NCBI GenBank assembly: GCA_934462945.1
Contig: CAKSJF010000002.1
Location: 1-64,000 of the forward strand
Origin: an uncultured Clostridia bacterium
GTDB taxonomy: Bacteria > Bacillota > Clostridia > UBA1381
DNA length: 64,000 bases
Direction of reading: 5' to 3'
Positions 8,986 to 16,682 of this stretch are shown here, piece after piece. Position numbers and translations under genes: made by a program. Every line of letters starts with the position of its first letter. Position 1 is the stretch's first letter. The notes under the pieces were generated by a model. It was not told where the DNA came from. It searched no databases and saw nothing but the letters and a program-made list of their open reading frames with translations.

Positions 8986-9003
8986 AGTTAGACTAAACTA
9001 ACT
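8986..9003. promoter_or_regulatory. operator-like palindrome, copy 2
   Basis: AGTTAG-ACTAAA-CTAACT, with the same 16-base GTTAG-N6-CTAAC core as copies 1 and 3. It lies about 65 bases downstream of the predicted minus-strand transcription start. Confidence 0.55.
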
Positions 9004-9074
9004 GCATGTCTTTTAAAAAGAGCCGCGTCTCACAGCTCCGATGTTTGGTCGTCACACCATAATTAACAAAACAG

Positions 9075-9103
9075 AGTATAGCACATCCTTTTTGCCTTGT
9101 CAA
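9075..9103 (-). promoter_or_regulatory. sigma-A promoter of the LRR/cohesin-like operon
   Basis: On the minus strand: TTGACA (9103-9098), a 17-base spacer and TATACT (9080-9075). It points toward the 8150 gene. Confidence 0.8.
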
Positions 9104-9128
9104 TACTATAAAAAATTTTTGTAGATAC

Positions 9129-9157
9129 TTTACAAATGAATTTCTTTATGCTATACT
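9129..9157 (+). promoter_or_regulatory. sigma-A promoter of the subtilase gene
   Basis: TTTACA (9129-9134), a 17-base spacer and TATACT (9152-9157). The third operator palindrome begins 7 bases after the -10, where a bound repressor would block initiation. Confidence 0.7.
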
Positions 9158-9164
9158 TTACCTT

Positions 9165-9180
9165 GTTAGTCGTCACTAAC
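9165..9180. promoter_or_regulatory. operator-like palindrome, copy 3
   Basis: GTTAGTCGTCACTAAC, a 16-base inverted repeat over the predicted start of transcription of the subtilase gene. It shares the GTTAGT/ACTAAC half-sites with copy 1, which suggests that one regulator controls both divergent transcripts. Confidence 0.6.
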
Positions 9181-9226
9181 CGTAAATAACGCCAACTTAT
9201 TTACGAAAGGATTTACAGAATAAAAG

Positions 9227-12200
9227 ATGAATAACAAAGTTTTAAAACGGATTGCATCTGTCTTTGTTTCTGCATGCCTTCTTGCTTCCGGCTCGGAGGT
9301 GTTTGCGGATACAGACGGTATTTTTGCGGCGGCATCTGATTCTTTTGAAAATGCTAAAAGAGGAGAAATTGTCCGCATTGTCGTTGAACTGGAGGATGCG
9401 CCGCTTCTTTCACGCGGCAAAGCGGTCAGCACGTATGCAAGTGTTTCCGATTTTCTTGCGTCTGATGAAGCAAAAAAGATGGAACAAAGGATTGAACAAA
9501 ATCATAAAGCCGCAAAAAAAGCGCTTGTCGCAAGCGGTCTGGATGTTACCGTCCGGCGGGAATATTCTGCGGTGATAAACGGACTGGCAGTGGAAGCGAA
9601 TGCATCTGATTTGCAATCGATCAAAGAAACTGACGGTGTAAAGGATGCGTTTGTCGCGGAGTTTTATCAGGTTCCGGAGCCGGTGCATACCTATTCAGGC
9701 GGCGGTGTTTCTGCAATCGGAGCGGATATTGTCGGCGAACAGCTTGGCTTTACCGGTAAAAACAGCGCCATTGCGATTCTTGATACGGGACTTGATTTGT
9801 CACATCCGGCATTTTCTTCTGTCAACAGTCCCAGATATTCCAAAGAAGATATTGAAAATGTCATTCAGAACAATAAGATGACGATTGGAAAGCTGAATGT
9901 TTCCAAAGTTTACATCAACGATAAAATCCCGTATGCATACGACTATGCGGATGTGGATACCAATGTTTCAGGCGGAAATTCACACGGCACGCATGTTGCA
10001 GGAATTGCAGGGGCAAACAGCGGCGGTGTGATTGAGGGAGTTGCGCCTGATGCACAGCTGCTGATTATGAAGGTGTTCGGGGATGCAACCGGCGGCGCGT
10101 ATGATGATGATATTTTGGCTGCGCTGGACGATTCTGTAAAATTTGGCGTAGACGCCATCAATATGAGTCTTGGCTCGACAGCAGGCTTTTCGGAAAGTGC
10201 ATACAAGTCCATGCGTGAGGTATATAACCGCGTCCGGGATTCTGGAATTGCCCTCTACTGCGCAGCAGGAAATGAATACAGCTCGGCATACCAGAATGCC
10301 GCCGGCAATGACCTGCCGAAAGCAACAGAACCGGATAACGGTACTGTTGCATCTCCGTCCACCTACGAGGCGGCGCTTTCGGTGGCAAGCATGAACAATA
10401 TCGAAACAACCTCGGTATATCTTTTGGCAAACGGAAGAAAAATCCGCTATCTTGATCCGGCTGAAACAGAAAGCGGTCAGCTGATCTCGCTTTCGGGTAC
10501 ATTTTCGTATGTGGACTGCGGTGTCGGTGCTGCGGGAGATTTTTCGGGTAAGAATTTAAAGGGAAAAATCGCTTTGATTCAGCGTGCCGGGGAGGAAAAC
10601 GGAGAAATACTCACCTTTGCCCAAAAGGAAACCAATGCAAAAAATGCAGGTGCGGTTGCTGCGATTATTTATGATAATGTAGACGGCGAGCTTGTGAATA
10701 TGTCCACGGATAACCGGATTCCGTGCGTCTTTATCAGCAGAGCCGACGGCGAATACCTTTGTGCGCAGACGGATCAACGGCTTTCGGTCAGTGAGGATTA
10801 TGTGGACGATTTCCGCGACCGTTATAGCGGTAAAATGAGTGATTTTTCTTCCTGGGGTGTTACGCCGGATCTGAAATTAAAGCCTGAAATCACTGCTCCC
10901 GGCGGAGATATTTATTCTTCGCTCCCAAACGGACTCTATGGCAATATGAGCGGTACTTCTATGGCATCGCCGCATATGGCAGGTGCGGCGGCTGTAATGA
11001 GCCAGTATCTTTGCGAAAACAGAAACGGTCTTAATATGACAGCCGGGGAAAGAACCAGTCTTATGAATGCGCTTATGATGAGTACGGCAGCTCCGGTCCG
11101 GGATGAAAACGACATTCCGTATTCCCCGAGAAAGCAGGGCGCAGGACTTGTTCAGCTTCAGAATGCCGTCAAAACAGACGCGTTCCTGTTAAATACGGAT
11201 AACGGCAGACCAAAGGCGGAGCTTGGCTATCAGGAAAACGGAAATTTTGCGTTTGATTTCAAAGCGGTTTCTATGAGCGAAAGTACCATCGAATACGAGC
11301 CTGCGGTAACTGTTCTGACCGAAAAAACTGTCACGGAAAACAATATTGTTTATATAGCGCAGAAAGACAGAAAGCTTTCGGAGGACGAGGTAACTGTCAG
11401 CGTTCCGGAAAAAATAACGCTCCCGGCAAACGGGGAAACGAAAATACAAGTCAGGATTGCGCTGACCGAAACGGGGAAAGCCAATTTAAAAAAGGATTTT
11501 CCGAATGGAATCTATGTGGAGGGGTATGTCACGCTGAATCCGGTACAGGATGGCGAGACGGCGCTTTCCTATCCGTTTATGGGTTTTTTCGGAGACTGGC
11601 AGTCGCTTTCTATGTTCGACTCCGATATTTATGATGATCAGCCGGCATCCATTTGCGAAACCCGGATCGGGCAGTTCAGAAACAGTGACGGCGGCGGATA
11701 TATTCTCGGTCACAATTATTATGTGTCAGGATCGGAGGAATATAACGCCGATAAAATTGCGATCAAAGGAAATGAGTCCGGAAAGAATGTCACTGCCGCA
11801 GTTTCTCTTTTAAGAAATGCAGAGAAACTTACTTTCTCGGTGGATGATCCCGAGGGAAATACTGTCTATAGCGAAAGTTCCTCAAAGGTTTCAAAAACCT
11901 ATCACTCCTCAGAGGGTTATTATACGCCGATGGCGGCAAAAGGCTGGGAACCGTTTGACGCGTGGAATGCTCCGCTGGATGACGGAAAATATGTATATAA
12001 AGTCACAGCGGCGCTGGGCGGTCATGAAGAAACAAAATCTTTTCCGATTGTGATAGACAGCGTTGCGCCGGAGGTAATCGCAAGCAGAATCGAGGGTGCA
12101 AGCTGGATTGTGAGCGTGCACGATAACCATTATATTCAGGGCGCGTGTGTCACAGCAAACGGGGATACACCTCTTACAAGCTGGATTGAGCCGGATGCGC

Positions 12201-13210
12201 CGGCAGCAGATGCCGTGTCGGAAATTGTGTTCGATTTGTCCGCTCCCGAATTTAAGGGACTGACACAGGCGAAAATTGCGCTGATTGATTATGCCGGAAA
12301 TACCTATCTTTCGGACTACTATTCGCTTTCGGGTGCGTCTGTGGTCTATCCGCAGTCGGTCACGCTGGATCAATTCTCGCTCATCCTGACCGAGGGCGAG
12401 AGTGCAAAGCTGACAGCGGAGGTTTTGCCGCAGAATGCCTCGAACAGAACCGTTACCTGGAGCACTTCTCGTGCAGATGTGGCGGAAATCTCCCAAAACG
12501 GAACGGTTCATGCAAAAAAAGCCGGAAGTGCGGTGATCACAGCTGAAACCGTCAACGGCATTCAAGCAAGCTGTGAAATTACCGTTCAGGCAAAAGCGAC
12601 CGAAAACACTCCGGTTACGGCGGCTGTCACAGCAAAACGGAACACCTTTACCGGAGATATCATACCGTTTGGATTTCAGCTTGGAAATATGAAAAGGGTT
12701 GCAACGGTGTCCTTTACATTTGAAAAGGATGAGGCTTTGCAGTTTGCCAATCTGATCGGGAAGAACGGATTCACTCCGCTTGGAATCAAGTGGAATGACG
12801 ACAACACGGCAACAATCGCACTGTCCTATCTGCAAAGCGGAGCAGGCGGAAGCGTGACGAAAACCGAGCTTTTGGATGTGGCAGAGGTGCAGTTTCAAGC
12901 CATTCTTCAGGATATGTCGGTCGGAATCAGGCTGATTGACGTATCGGCGGCAGGGTATGACGGGAATGGAAAAGCAGTCTATTTCACCACAAAAATTACC
13001 GCTGCGGCGGCAGATACCGCCATCAGCAGTAAGCCGAGCTGTGATGTAAACGGCGACGGTGTGATTGATCTTCTCGATATTACTTATTGTCAGAAATATT
13101 ACCGAAAAGATCAGACCTCGTCTGATTGGAATGCTTTTAAGCATTGCGATCTGGACGATAGCGGCGTCATTGATATACAGGATCTGATTATCATTTTAAA
13201 GGCTATGTAA
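9227..13210 (+). CDS. secreted S8 subtilase with PA, Big_2, cohesin-like and dockerin domains
   Basis: A 1327-residue exported serine protease of the lactocepin/C5a-peptidase type. Signal peptide at 1-27 and an I9-like propeptide to about 150. Catalytic triad: Asp186 (ILDTGLDLSHP), His253 (SHGTHVAG) and Ser578 (GTSMASPHMAG); Asn349 (AAGNE) is the oxyanion residue. A PA domain is inserted at about 405-520. Fn3-like beta domains follow, then Big_2 at about 1046-1122, a cohesin-like domain at about 1133-1262 and a type I dockerin at 1272-1327 (DVNGDGVIDLLD, DLDDSGVIDIQD). All catalytic residues are present, so it should be active. It has no sortase or SLH anchor, so the dockerin is its likely means of attachment. 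The ribosome site (AAAGG) is weak and far from the ATG. Confidence 0.93.
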   Translation: MNNKVLKRIASVFVSACLLASGSEVFADTDGIFAAASDSFENAKRGEIVRIVVELEDAPLLSRGKAVSTYASVSDFLASDEAKKMEQRIEQNHKAAKKALVASGLDVTVRREYSAVINGLAVEANASDLQSIKETDGVKDAFVAEFYQVPEPVHTYSGGGVSAIGADIVGEQLGFTGKNSAIAILDTGLDLSHPAFSSVNSPRYSKEDIENVIQNNKMTIGKLNVSKVYINDKIPYAYDYADVDTNVSGGNSHGTHVAGIAGANSGGVIEGVAPDAQLLIMKVFGDATGGAYDDDILAALDDSVKFGVDAINMSLGSTAGFSESAYKSMREVYNRVRDSGIALYCAAGNEYSSAYQNAAGNDLPKATEPDNGTVASPSTYEAALSVASMNNIETTSVYLLANGRKIRYLDPAETESGQLISLSGTFSYVDCGVGAAGDFSGKNLKGKIALIQRAGEENGEILTFAQKETNAKNAGAVAAIIYDNVDGELVNMSTDNRIPCVFISRADGEYLCAQTDQRLSVSEDYVDDFRDRYSGKMSDFSSWGVTPDLKLKPEITAPGGDIYSSLPNGLYGNMSGTSMASPHMAGAAAVMSQYLCENRNGLNMTAGERTSLMNALMMSTAAPVRDENDIPYSPRKQGAGLVQLQNAVKTDAFLLNTDNGRPKAELGYQENGNFAFDFKAVSMSESTIEYEPAVTVLTEKTVTENNIVYIAQKDRKLSEDEVTVSVPEKITLPANGETKIQVRIALTETGKANLKKDFPNGIYVEGYVTLNPVQDGETALSYPFMGFFGDWQSLSMFDSDIYDDQPASICETRIGQFRNSDGGGYILGHNYYVSGSEEYNADKIAIKGNESGKNVTAAVSLLRNAEKLTFSVDDPEGNTVYSESSSKVSKTYHSSEGYYTPMAAKGWEPFDAWNAPLDDGKYVYKVTAALGGHEETKSFPIVIDSVAPEVIASRIEGASWIVSVHDNHYIQGACVTANGDTPLTSWIEPDAPAADAVSEIVFDLSAPEFKGLTQAKIALIDYAGNTYLSDYYSLSGASVVYPQSVTLDQFSLILTEGESAKLTAEVLPQNASNRTVTWSTSRADVAEISQNGTVHAKKAGSAVITAETVNGIQASCEITVQAKATENTPVTAAVTAKRNTFTGDIIPFGFQLGNMKRVATVSFTFEKDEALQFANLIGKNGFTPLGIKWNDDNTATIALSYLQSGAGGSVTKTELLDVAEVQFQAILQDMSVGIRLIDVSAAGYDGNGKAVYFTTKITAAAADTAISSKPSCDVNGDGVIDLLDITYCQKYYRKDQTSSDWNAFKHCDLDDSGVIDIQDLIIILKAM

Positions 13211-13231
13211 CAGCAGGAAAATGCTGCAACA

Positions 13232-13270
13232 GGGGATATGCTCCAAGAGTTTTGAGGCATGTCCCTTTTT
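13232..13270 (+). terminator. terminator of the subtilase gene
   Basis: GGGGATATGCTC and GAGGCATGTCCC form an imperfect stem around a 10-base loop, followed by TTTTT. Confidence 0.7.
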
Positions 13271-13315
13271 CGGTGTAAAAAATAAAAACAGCCGTTGTTT
13301 TTTTGCTGAAAATTG

Positions 13316-13344
13316 TAGACAAAAGCAGAAATTTCATGTATAAT
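13316..13344 (+). promoter_or_regulatory. promoter of the trehalase-family gene
   Basis: TAGACA (13316-13321), a 17-base spacer and TATAAT (13339-13344), about 100 bases before the start codon. The leader contains ACTTTCC and GGAAAGT, which could pair next to the ribosome site. Confidence 0.65.
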
Positions 13345-13442
13345 AACAGAGTAAGCAATAATTATGAATAAGTTTTGCAGTTACTTTCCGGTTTTATGGG
13401 GCGTCGGAGTGCGGTTTTGCAAAGGAAAGTGAGGAAAAATTT

Positions 13443-14660
13443 ATGAACAGGGTAGAAACCTATATTGCATCGCACTGGGACGAGTGCGTCCGGGAAATCC
13501 GGAAAGATCAGGGAGAAACAATCGGACTTCCGTATCCGTATGCCATTCCGGCTGTTGGTCATTTTGAGGAGCTGTTTTATTGGGACACCTATTTTTTAAA
13601 TAAGGGGCTGGAGCTTTCCGGCAGACGTCTGCTTGCAAAATGCAACGTGGATAACATGCTGTATCTGGTCAACAAATACGGATATATGCAAAATGCCAAT
13701 AAAACCTATTATCTTCGGAATCAGGTTTCCCAGCCGCCGTTTTTATCAGAAATGGTGCGGGATGTGTACAACTATTATCAGGATACGGTATGGCTTTTCG
13801 GAGCGTATCACATATTGGAGAAAGAATATCAGTTCTGGATGACCGAACGTCTTTCTGCAAACGGTCTGAATTTTTACAGCGGAAAGCTTGCCGATCTGGA
13901 ATCCACAAGCCAGATTGCAGCATCGTTCCGGGAAAGGGTCGGAAATGTGGACGGCTTAAGTGAGGAGGATGCCGCCCTGCACAGCATCTGCTGCTGGGAA
14001 AGCGGCTGGGATATGAGTCCGCGCTGGAATTTCCACGGTTCGGACTATAACACAGTGGATCAGAATTCGCTCATGTATCTGTTTGAAAAGAACATGGAAT
14101 ATTTTGCGTCGGAACTGGAAAACGGAGAGGAAAATGTCTGGTGTGAACGTGCTAAAACCAGAAAAAAACTGATGGAACGCTATTTGAGCGTTTCAGACGG
14201 CACATGGATGGATTATAACTATAAAACCGGTAAACACAGCGAGATTTTTTCCTGCGCATCGCTCTATCCGCTCTTTGCAAAATTGGCAGAGCCGGAATAT
14301 GCACAGCGGATGGCAGAGAATCTGAACCGGCTGGAATGCCGTTACGGACTTTCTGCGTGTGAAAAAAATGACGCGCCGGGCGTTTACCAGTGGAACTATC
14401 CGAACGGATGGGCATGCCAGCAGTATCTGGCGGTGGTCGGTTTTCAAAACTACGGCATGACGGAAATTGCCCTGCGGCTTGCCCGGAAATATACAGAACT
14501 TGTAGAGAAATGCTTTGACGAAACGGAAAATCTATGGGAAAAATATAATGTTGTTGAGGGAAATGTCAACATCTGTCAGGAGGGAACCGGAAAAATGCCT
14601 GCAATGATGGGATGGAGTGCAGGGGTGTATCTGGCGGTGAAGAAGTATCTGGAGCAATAG
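13443..14660 (+). CDS. GH37 trehalase-family glycoside hydrolase, intracellular
   Basis: A 405-residue (alpha/alpha)6-barrel hydrolase. GHFEELFYWDTYF corresponds to trehalase signature 1 (PGGRFxExYxWDxYF). QWNYPNGWACQQ corresponds to signature 2 (QWDxPxGWAP). ESGWDMSPRW carries the Asp equivalent to the catalytic acid of E. coli TreA. The catalytic base is probably the Glu of CQEGTG. It lacks a signal peptide and is shorter than typical trehalases (about 500-560 residues), so trehalose is likely but not certain as the substrate. It has its own promoter and GTGAGGAAAAA ribosome site and stands alone, with no sugar transporter beside it. Confidence 0.8.
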   Translation: MNRVETYIASHWDECVREIRKDQGETIGLPYPYAIPAVGHFEELFYWDTYFLNKGLELSGRRLLAKCNVDNMLYLVNKYGYMQNANKTYYLRNQVSQPPFLSEMVRDVYNYYQDTVWLFGAYHILEKEYQFWMTERLSANGLNFYSGKLADLESTSQIAASFRERVGNVDGLSEEDAALHSICCWESGWDMSPRWNFHGSDYNTVDQNSLMYLFEKNMEYFASELENGEENVWCERAKTRKKLMERYLSVSDGTWMDYNYKTGKHSEIFSCASLYPLFAKLAEPEYAQRMAENLNRLECRYGLSACEKNDAPGVYQWNYPNGWACQQYLAVVGFQNYGMTEIALRLARKYTELVEKCFDETENLWEKYNVVEGNVNICQEGTGKMPAMMGWSAGVYLAVKKYLEQ

Positions 14661-14742
14661 AAAAAGTGCCATAAAATAAAGCGTTTTTTTGTCGGTTTTT
14701 ATTTGATTTTGTCAGAAAGTGTTAAGAGAATGTAAATTTTTC

Positions 14743-14771
14743 TTGCAAAACGGGCGATTTTGTAATATGAT
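14743..14771 (+). promoter_or_regulatory. promoter of xpt
   Basis: TTGCAA (14743-14748), a 17-base spacer and TATGAT (14766-14771). The leader is only about 25 bases, so there is no room for a purine riboswitch. Confidence 0.65.
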
Positions 14772-14800
14772 AGAAAGGTATTTACTGGGGAGGATCTGAG

Positions 14801-15376
14801 ATGGAGTTATTAAAAGAGAGAATCAAAAAGGACGGGATTGTCCGTCCGGGAAATGTGTTAAAAGTAGATAGCTTTTTGAATCACCAGATGGATATCTCTT
14901 TGTTTCAGGAAATGGGGAAAGAATTTAAGCGCCGGTTTGCAGACTGCGAAATTAATAAAATTCTGACCATTGAATCGTCGGGTATCGGAATTGCCTGCAT
15001 TGCCGCGCAAAGCTTCAATGTTCCGGTGGTGTTTGCGAAGAAAAGCAAAACAAAGAATATTGCCGGAGATGTCTACACCTGTCAGGTGAAATCGTTCACG
15101 CACGGAAAAGTTTATGATATTATTGTTTCAAAGGATTTTTTAAAGCCGGAGGATAAGGTGTTGGTAATTGACGACTTTCTGGCAAACGGCTGCGCCCTTT
15201 TAGGGCTTTCACAGCTGATTCATGATGCCGGTGCAGAGCTGGTCGGCGCAGGAATAGCAATCGAAAAGGGTTTCCAGCGCGGCGGCGATCTGCTGCGCGG
15301 CAAGGGAGTTCGGGTGGAGTCTCTTGCAATTATTGATCATATGGACGAGGAAACGGGAATCACGTTCCGGGATTGA
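14801..15376 (+). CDS. xpt: xanthine phosphoribosyltransferase
   Basis: A 191-residue purine salvage enzyme that converts xanthine and PRPP to XMP. It has the expected length and the N-terminal pattern [12 protein letters not shown] of Xpt. The PRPP-binding loop is [14 protein letters not shown] (about residues 118-131). [10 protein letters not shown] and the FAKKSK segment are further Xpt hallmarks. GGGAGG lies 8 bases before the ATG. The next gene encodes a nucleoside-binding lipoprotein 58 bases on, so this starts a purine uptake and salvage cluster. Unlike B. subtilis xpt, it lacks an upstream guanine riboswitch. Confidence 0.93.
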   Translation: MELLKERIKKDGIVRPGNVLKVDSFLNHQMDISLFQEMGKEFKRRFADCEINKILTIESSGIGIACIAAQSFNVPVVFAKKSKTKNIAGDVYTCQVKSFTHGKVYDIIVSKDFLKPEDKVLVIDDFLANGCALLGLSQLIHDAGAELVGAGIAIEKGFQRGGDLLRGKGVRVESLAIIDHMDEETGITFRD

Positions 15377-15434
15377 TTTATCAGGCATATGCCTTTTAAA
15401 TAATTAAAGATATTTTATAGGAGGAGAAAATCTT

Positions 15435-16574
15435 ATGAAGAAATGGACAAAGCTGTTAGCAGCAATTTTGTCTGCGGCTCTTTTGAGCGCTGCGGCAGGT
15501 TGCGGAAAGACCGAGACAACCGGGGATGCAGGAGACACTTCTGCTGCGCCAAAGAGCGACATTAAAGTGGGTGTTATCCACATTGGTAATCCGGCAGACG
15601 GCTCCGGCTACACCTATGCGCACGATCTGGGCATTCAGGAAATGCAGAAAGAATTAGGTCTGGAGGATTCACAGATTGTGCGGAAAAATAACGTGGCAGA
15701 CACAGATCCGACTGCCATTGAAAATGCGCTCACCGAGTGTATCGAAGAAGGTTGTAACCTGATTTTCGGAACAAGCTGGGGTTATATGGACACCATGGAA
15801 GCAATGGCAGAGAAATATCCGGATGTGATCTTCTCGCACGGCACAGGCTATAAAAATAACGGCAAAAACATGAATAACTACTTCGGAAGAATTTATCAGG
15901 CAAGATACTTAAGCGGTATTGTGGCTGGTATGAAAACCGAGTCCAATAAGATCGGCTATGTTGCTGCTATGGGTAAGGACAATGCCGAGGTAACCGGCGG
16001 AATCGACGCATTTGCAATGGGTGTTGCATCTGTGAATGAGGATGCACAGGTTTATGTGAAGGTAACAAACAGCTGGTTCGACCCGACAGAGGAAACCAAC
16101 GCTGCAAAGGCACTCTTAGCTGAGGGCTGCGACGTACTGGCACAGCACTGCGATACACCGAACCCGCAGCTGGAAGCAGAAGCAGCAGGAGTCTGGGGTG
16201 TTGGCTATAACTCCGACATGTCCAAGGACGCACCGAAAGCAACTCTGACCTCCACCATCTGGCATTGGGGCGCATATTACACCGCTGCAACCAAGGCTGT
16301 TATGGACGGCACATGGAAGTGTGAAAACTACTATGGCGGCATGAAAGAGGGCTTAGTGGATATTGCTCCGCTCAATAAGGACCTCTGCACAGACGAAATG
16401 CAGAAAGCTGTAGACGAAGCAAAGGATAAGATCTTAAACGGCGGCTTTAACGTATTCGACGGTGTGATCGAAACCAACGAGGGAACAACCGTTGGCGAGG
16501 AGGGTTCTACTCTGTCCGACGCTGAAATCACCGGAAAAATTAACTGGTACTACAAGAATGTCGTTGAGAAATAA
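15435..16574 (+). CDS. BMP-family nucleoside-binding lipoprotein (ABC importer)
   Basis: A 379-residue substrate-binding protein of the BmpA/PnrA/Med family, which bind purine nucleosides. The lipobox is SAAAGC with Cys23 as the lipidated residue, so it is tethered to the outer face of the membrane. The mature domain shows family features: VGVIHIGNPADGSGYTYAHD at the first strand, NLIFGTSWGYMDTM and HGTGYKNN around the ligand cleft, and IGYVAAMG. A perfect AGGAGG precedes the ATG. A terminator separates it from its ATPase and permease genes, which would let this binding protein be made in excess. Confidence 0.92.
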   Translation: MKKWTKLLAAILSAALLSAAAGCGKTETTGDAGDTSAAPKSDIKVGVIHIGNPADGSGYTYAHDLGIQEMQKELGLEDSQIVRKNNVADTDPTAIENALTECIEEGCNLIFGTSWGYMDTMEAMAEKYPDVIFSHGTGYKNNGKNMNNYFGRIYQARYLSGIVAGMKTESNKIGYVAAMGKDNAEVTGGIDAFAMGVASVNEDAQVYVKVTNSWFDPTEETNAAKALLAEGCDVLAQHCDTPNPQLEAEAAGVWGVGYNSDMSKDAPKATLTSTIWHWGAYYTAATKAVMDGTWKCENYYGGMKEGLVDIAPLNKDLCTDEMQKAVDEAKDKILNGGFNVFDGVIETNEGTTVGEEGSTLSDAEITGKINWYYKNVVEK

Positions 16575-16591
16575 TTCTATTTTCTGAACAT

Positions 16592-16624
16592 AAGAGCATG
16601 GTTTTTTGATCATGCTCTTTTTCT
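16592..16624 (+). terminator. partial terminator between the binding protein and transporter genes
   Basis: AAGAGCATG (16592-16600) and CATGCTCTT (16611-16619) form a perfect stem, followed by TTTTCTC. It sits inside the operon, so some read-through is needed for the transporter genes. Confidence 0.75.
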
Positions 16625-16682
16625 CTCAAAAGGTTGATAGGTTTCTCCCAAAAGCCTAAATTCAGAGTGAAGGAGTTTTTTG

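Larger units (their letters stand above)
8903..9068 (-). other. long structured 5' leader of the LRR operon
   Basis: About 165 bases lie between the predicted start of transcription near 9068 and ATG 8902. Read on the minus strand, GAGC and GGCTC flank a 10-base loop and are followed by TTTTT (near 9012-9035). Further on AAAAGACATGCA (9005-9016) can pair with TGCAT (near 8968) and GTCTTTT (near 8954), followed by ATTTTTTT. The arms CTCTTTTT and AAAAAGAG allow a competing pairing. This could be an attenuator, but no known riboswitch core is recognisable. Confidence 0.35.

Noticed and set aside
11909..13144. 411-residue minus-strand open frame
   Set aside because: It lies wholly inside the subtilase gene in the opposite strand. 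The subtilase has clear domains throughout, including Big_2 and dockerin, so this is a shadow.
14661..14800. Purine riboswitch before xpt
   Set aside because: The region contains only a promoter and a short leader; the conserved three-way-junction sequences are absent and there is no space between the -10 and the ATG.
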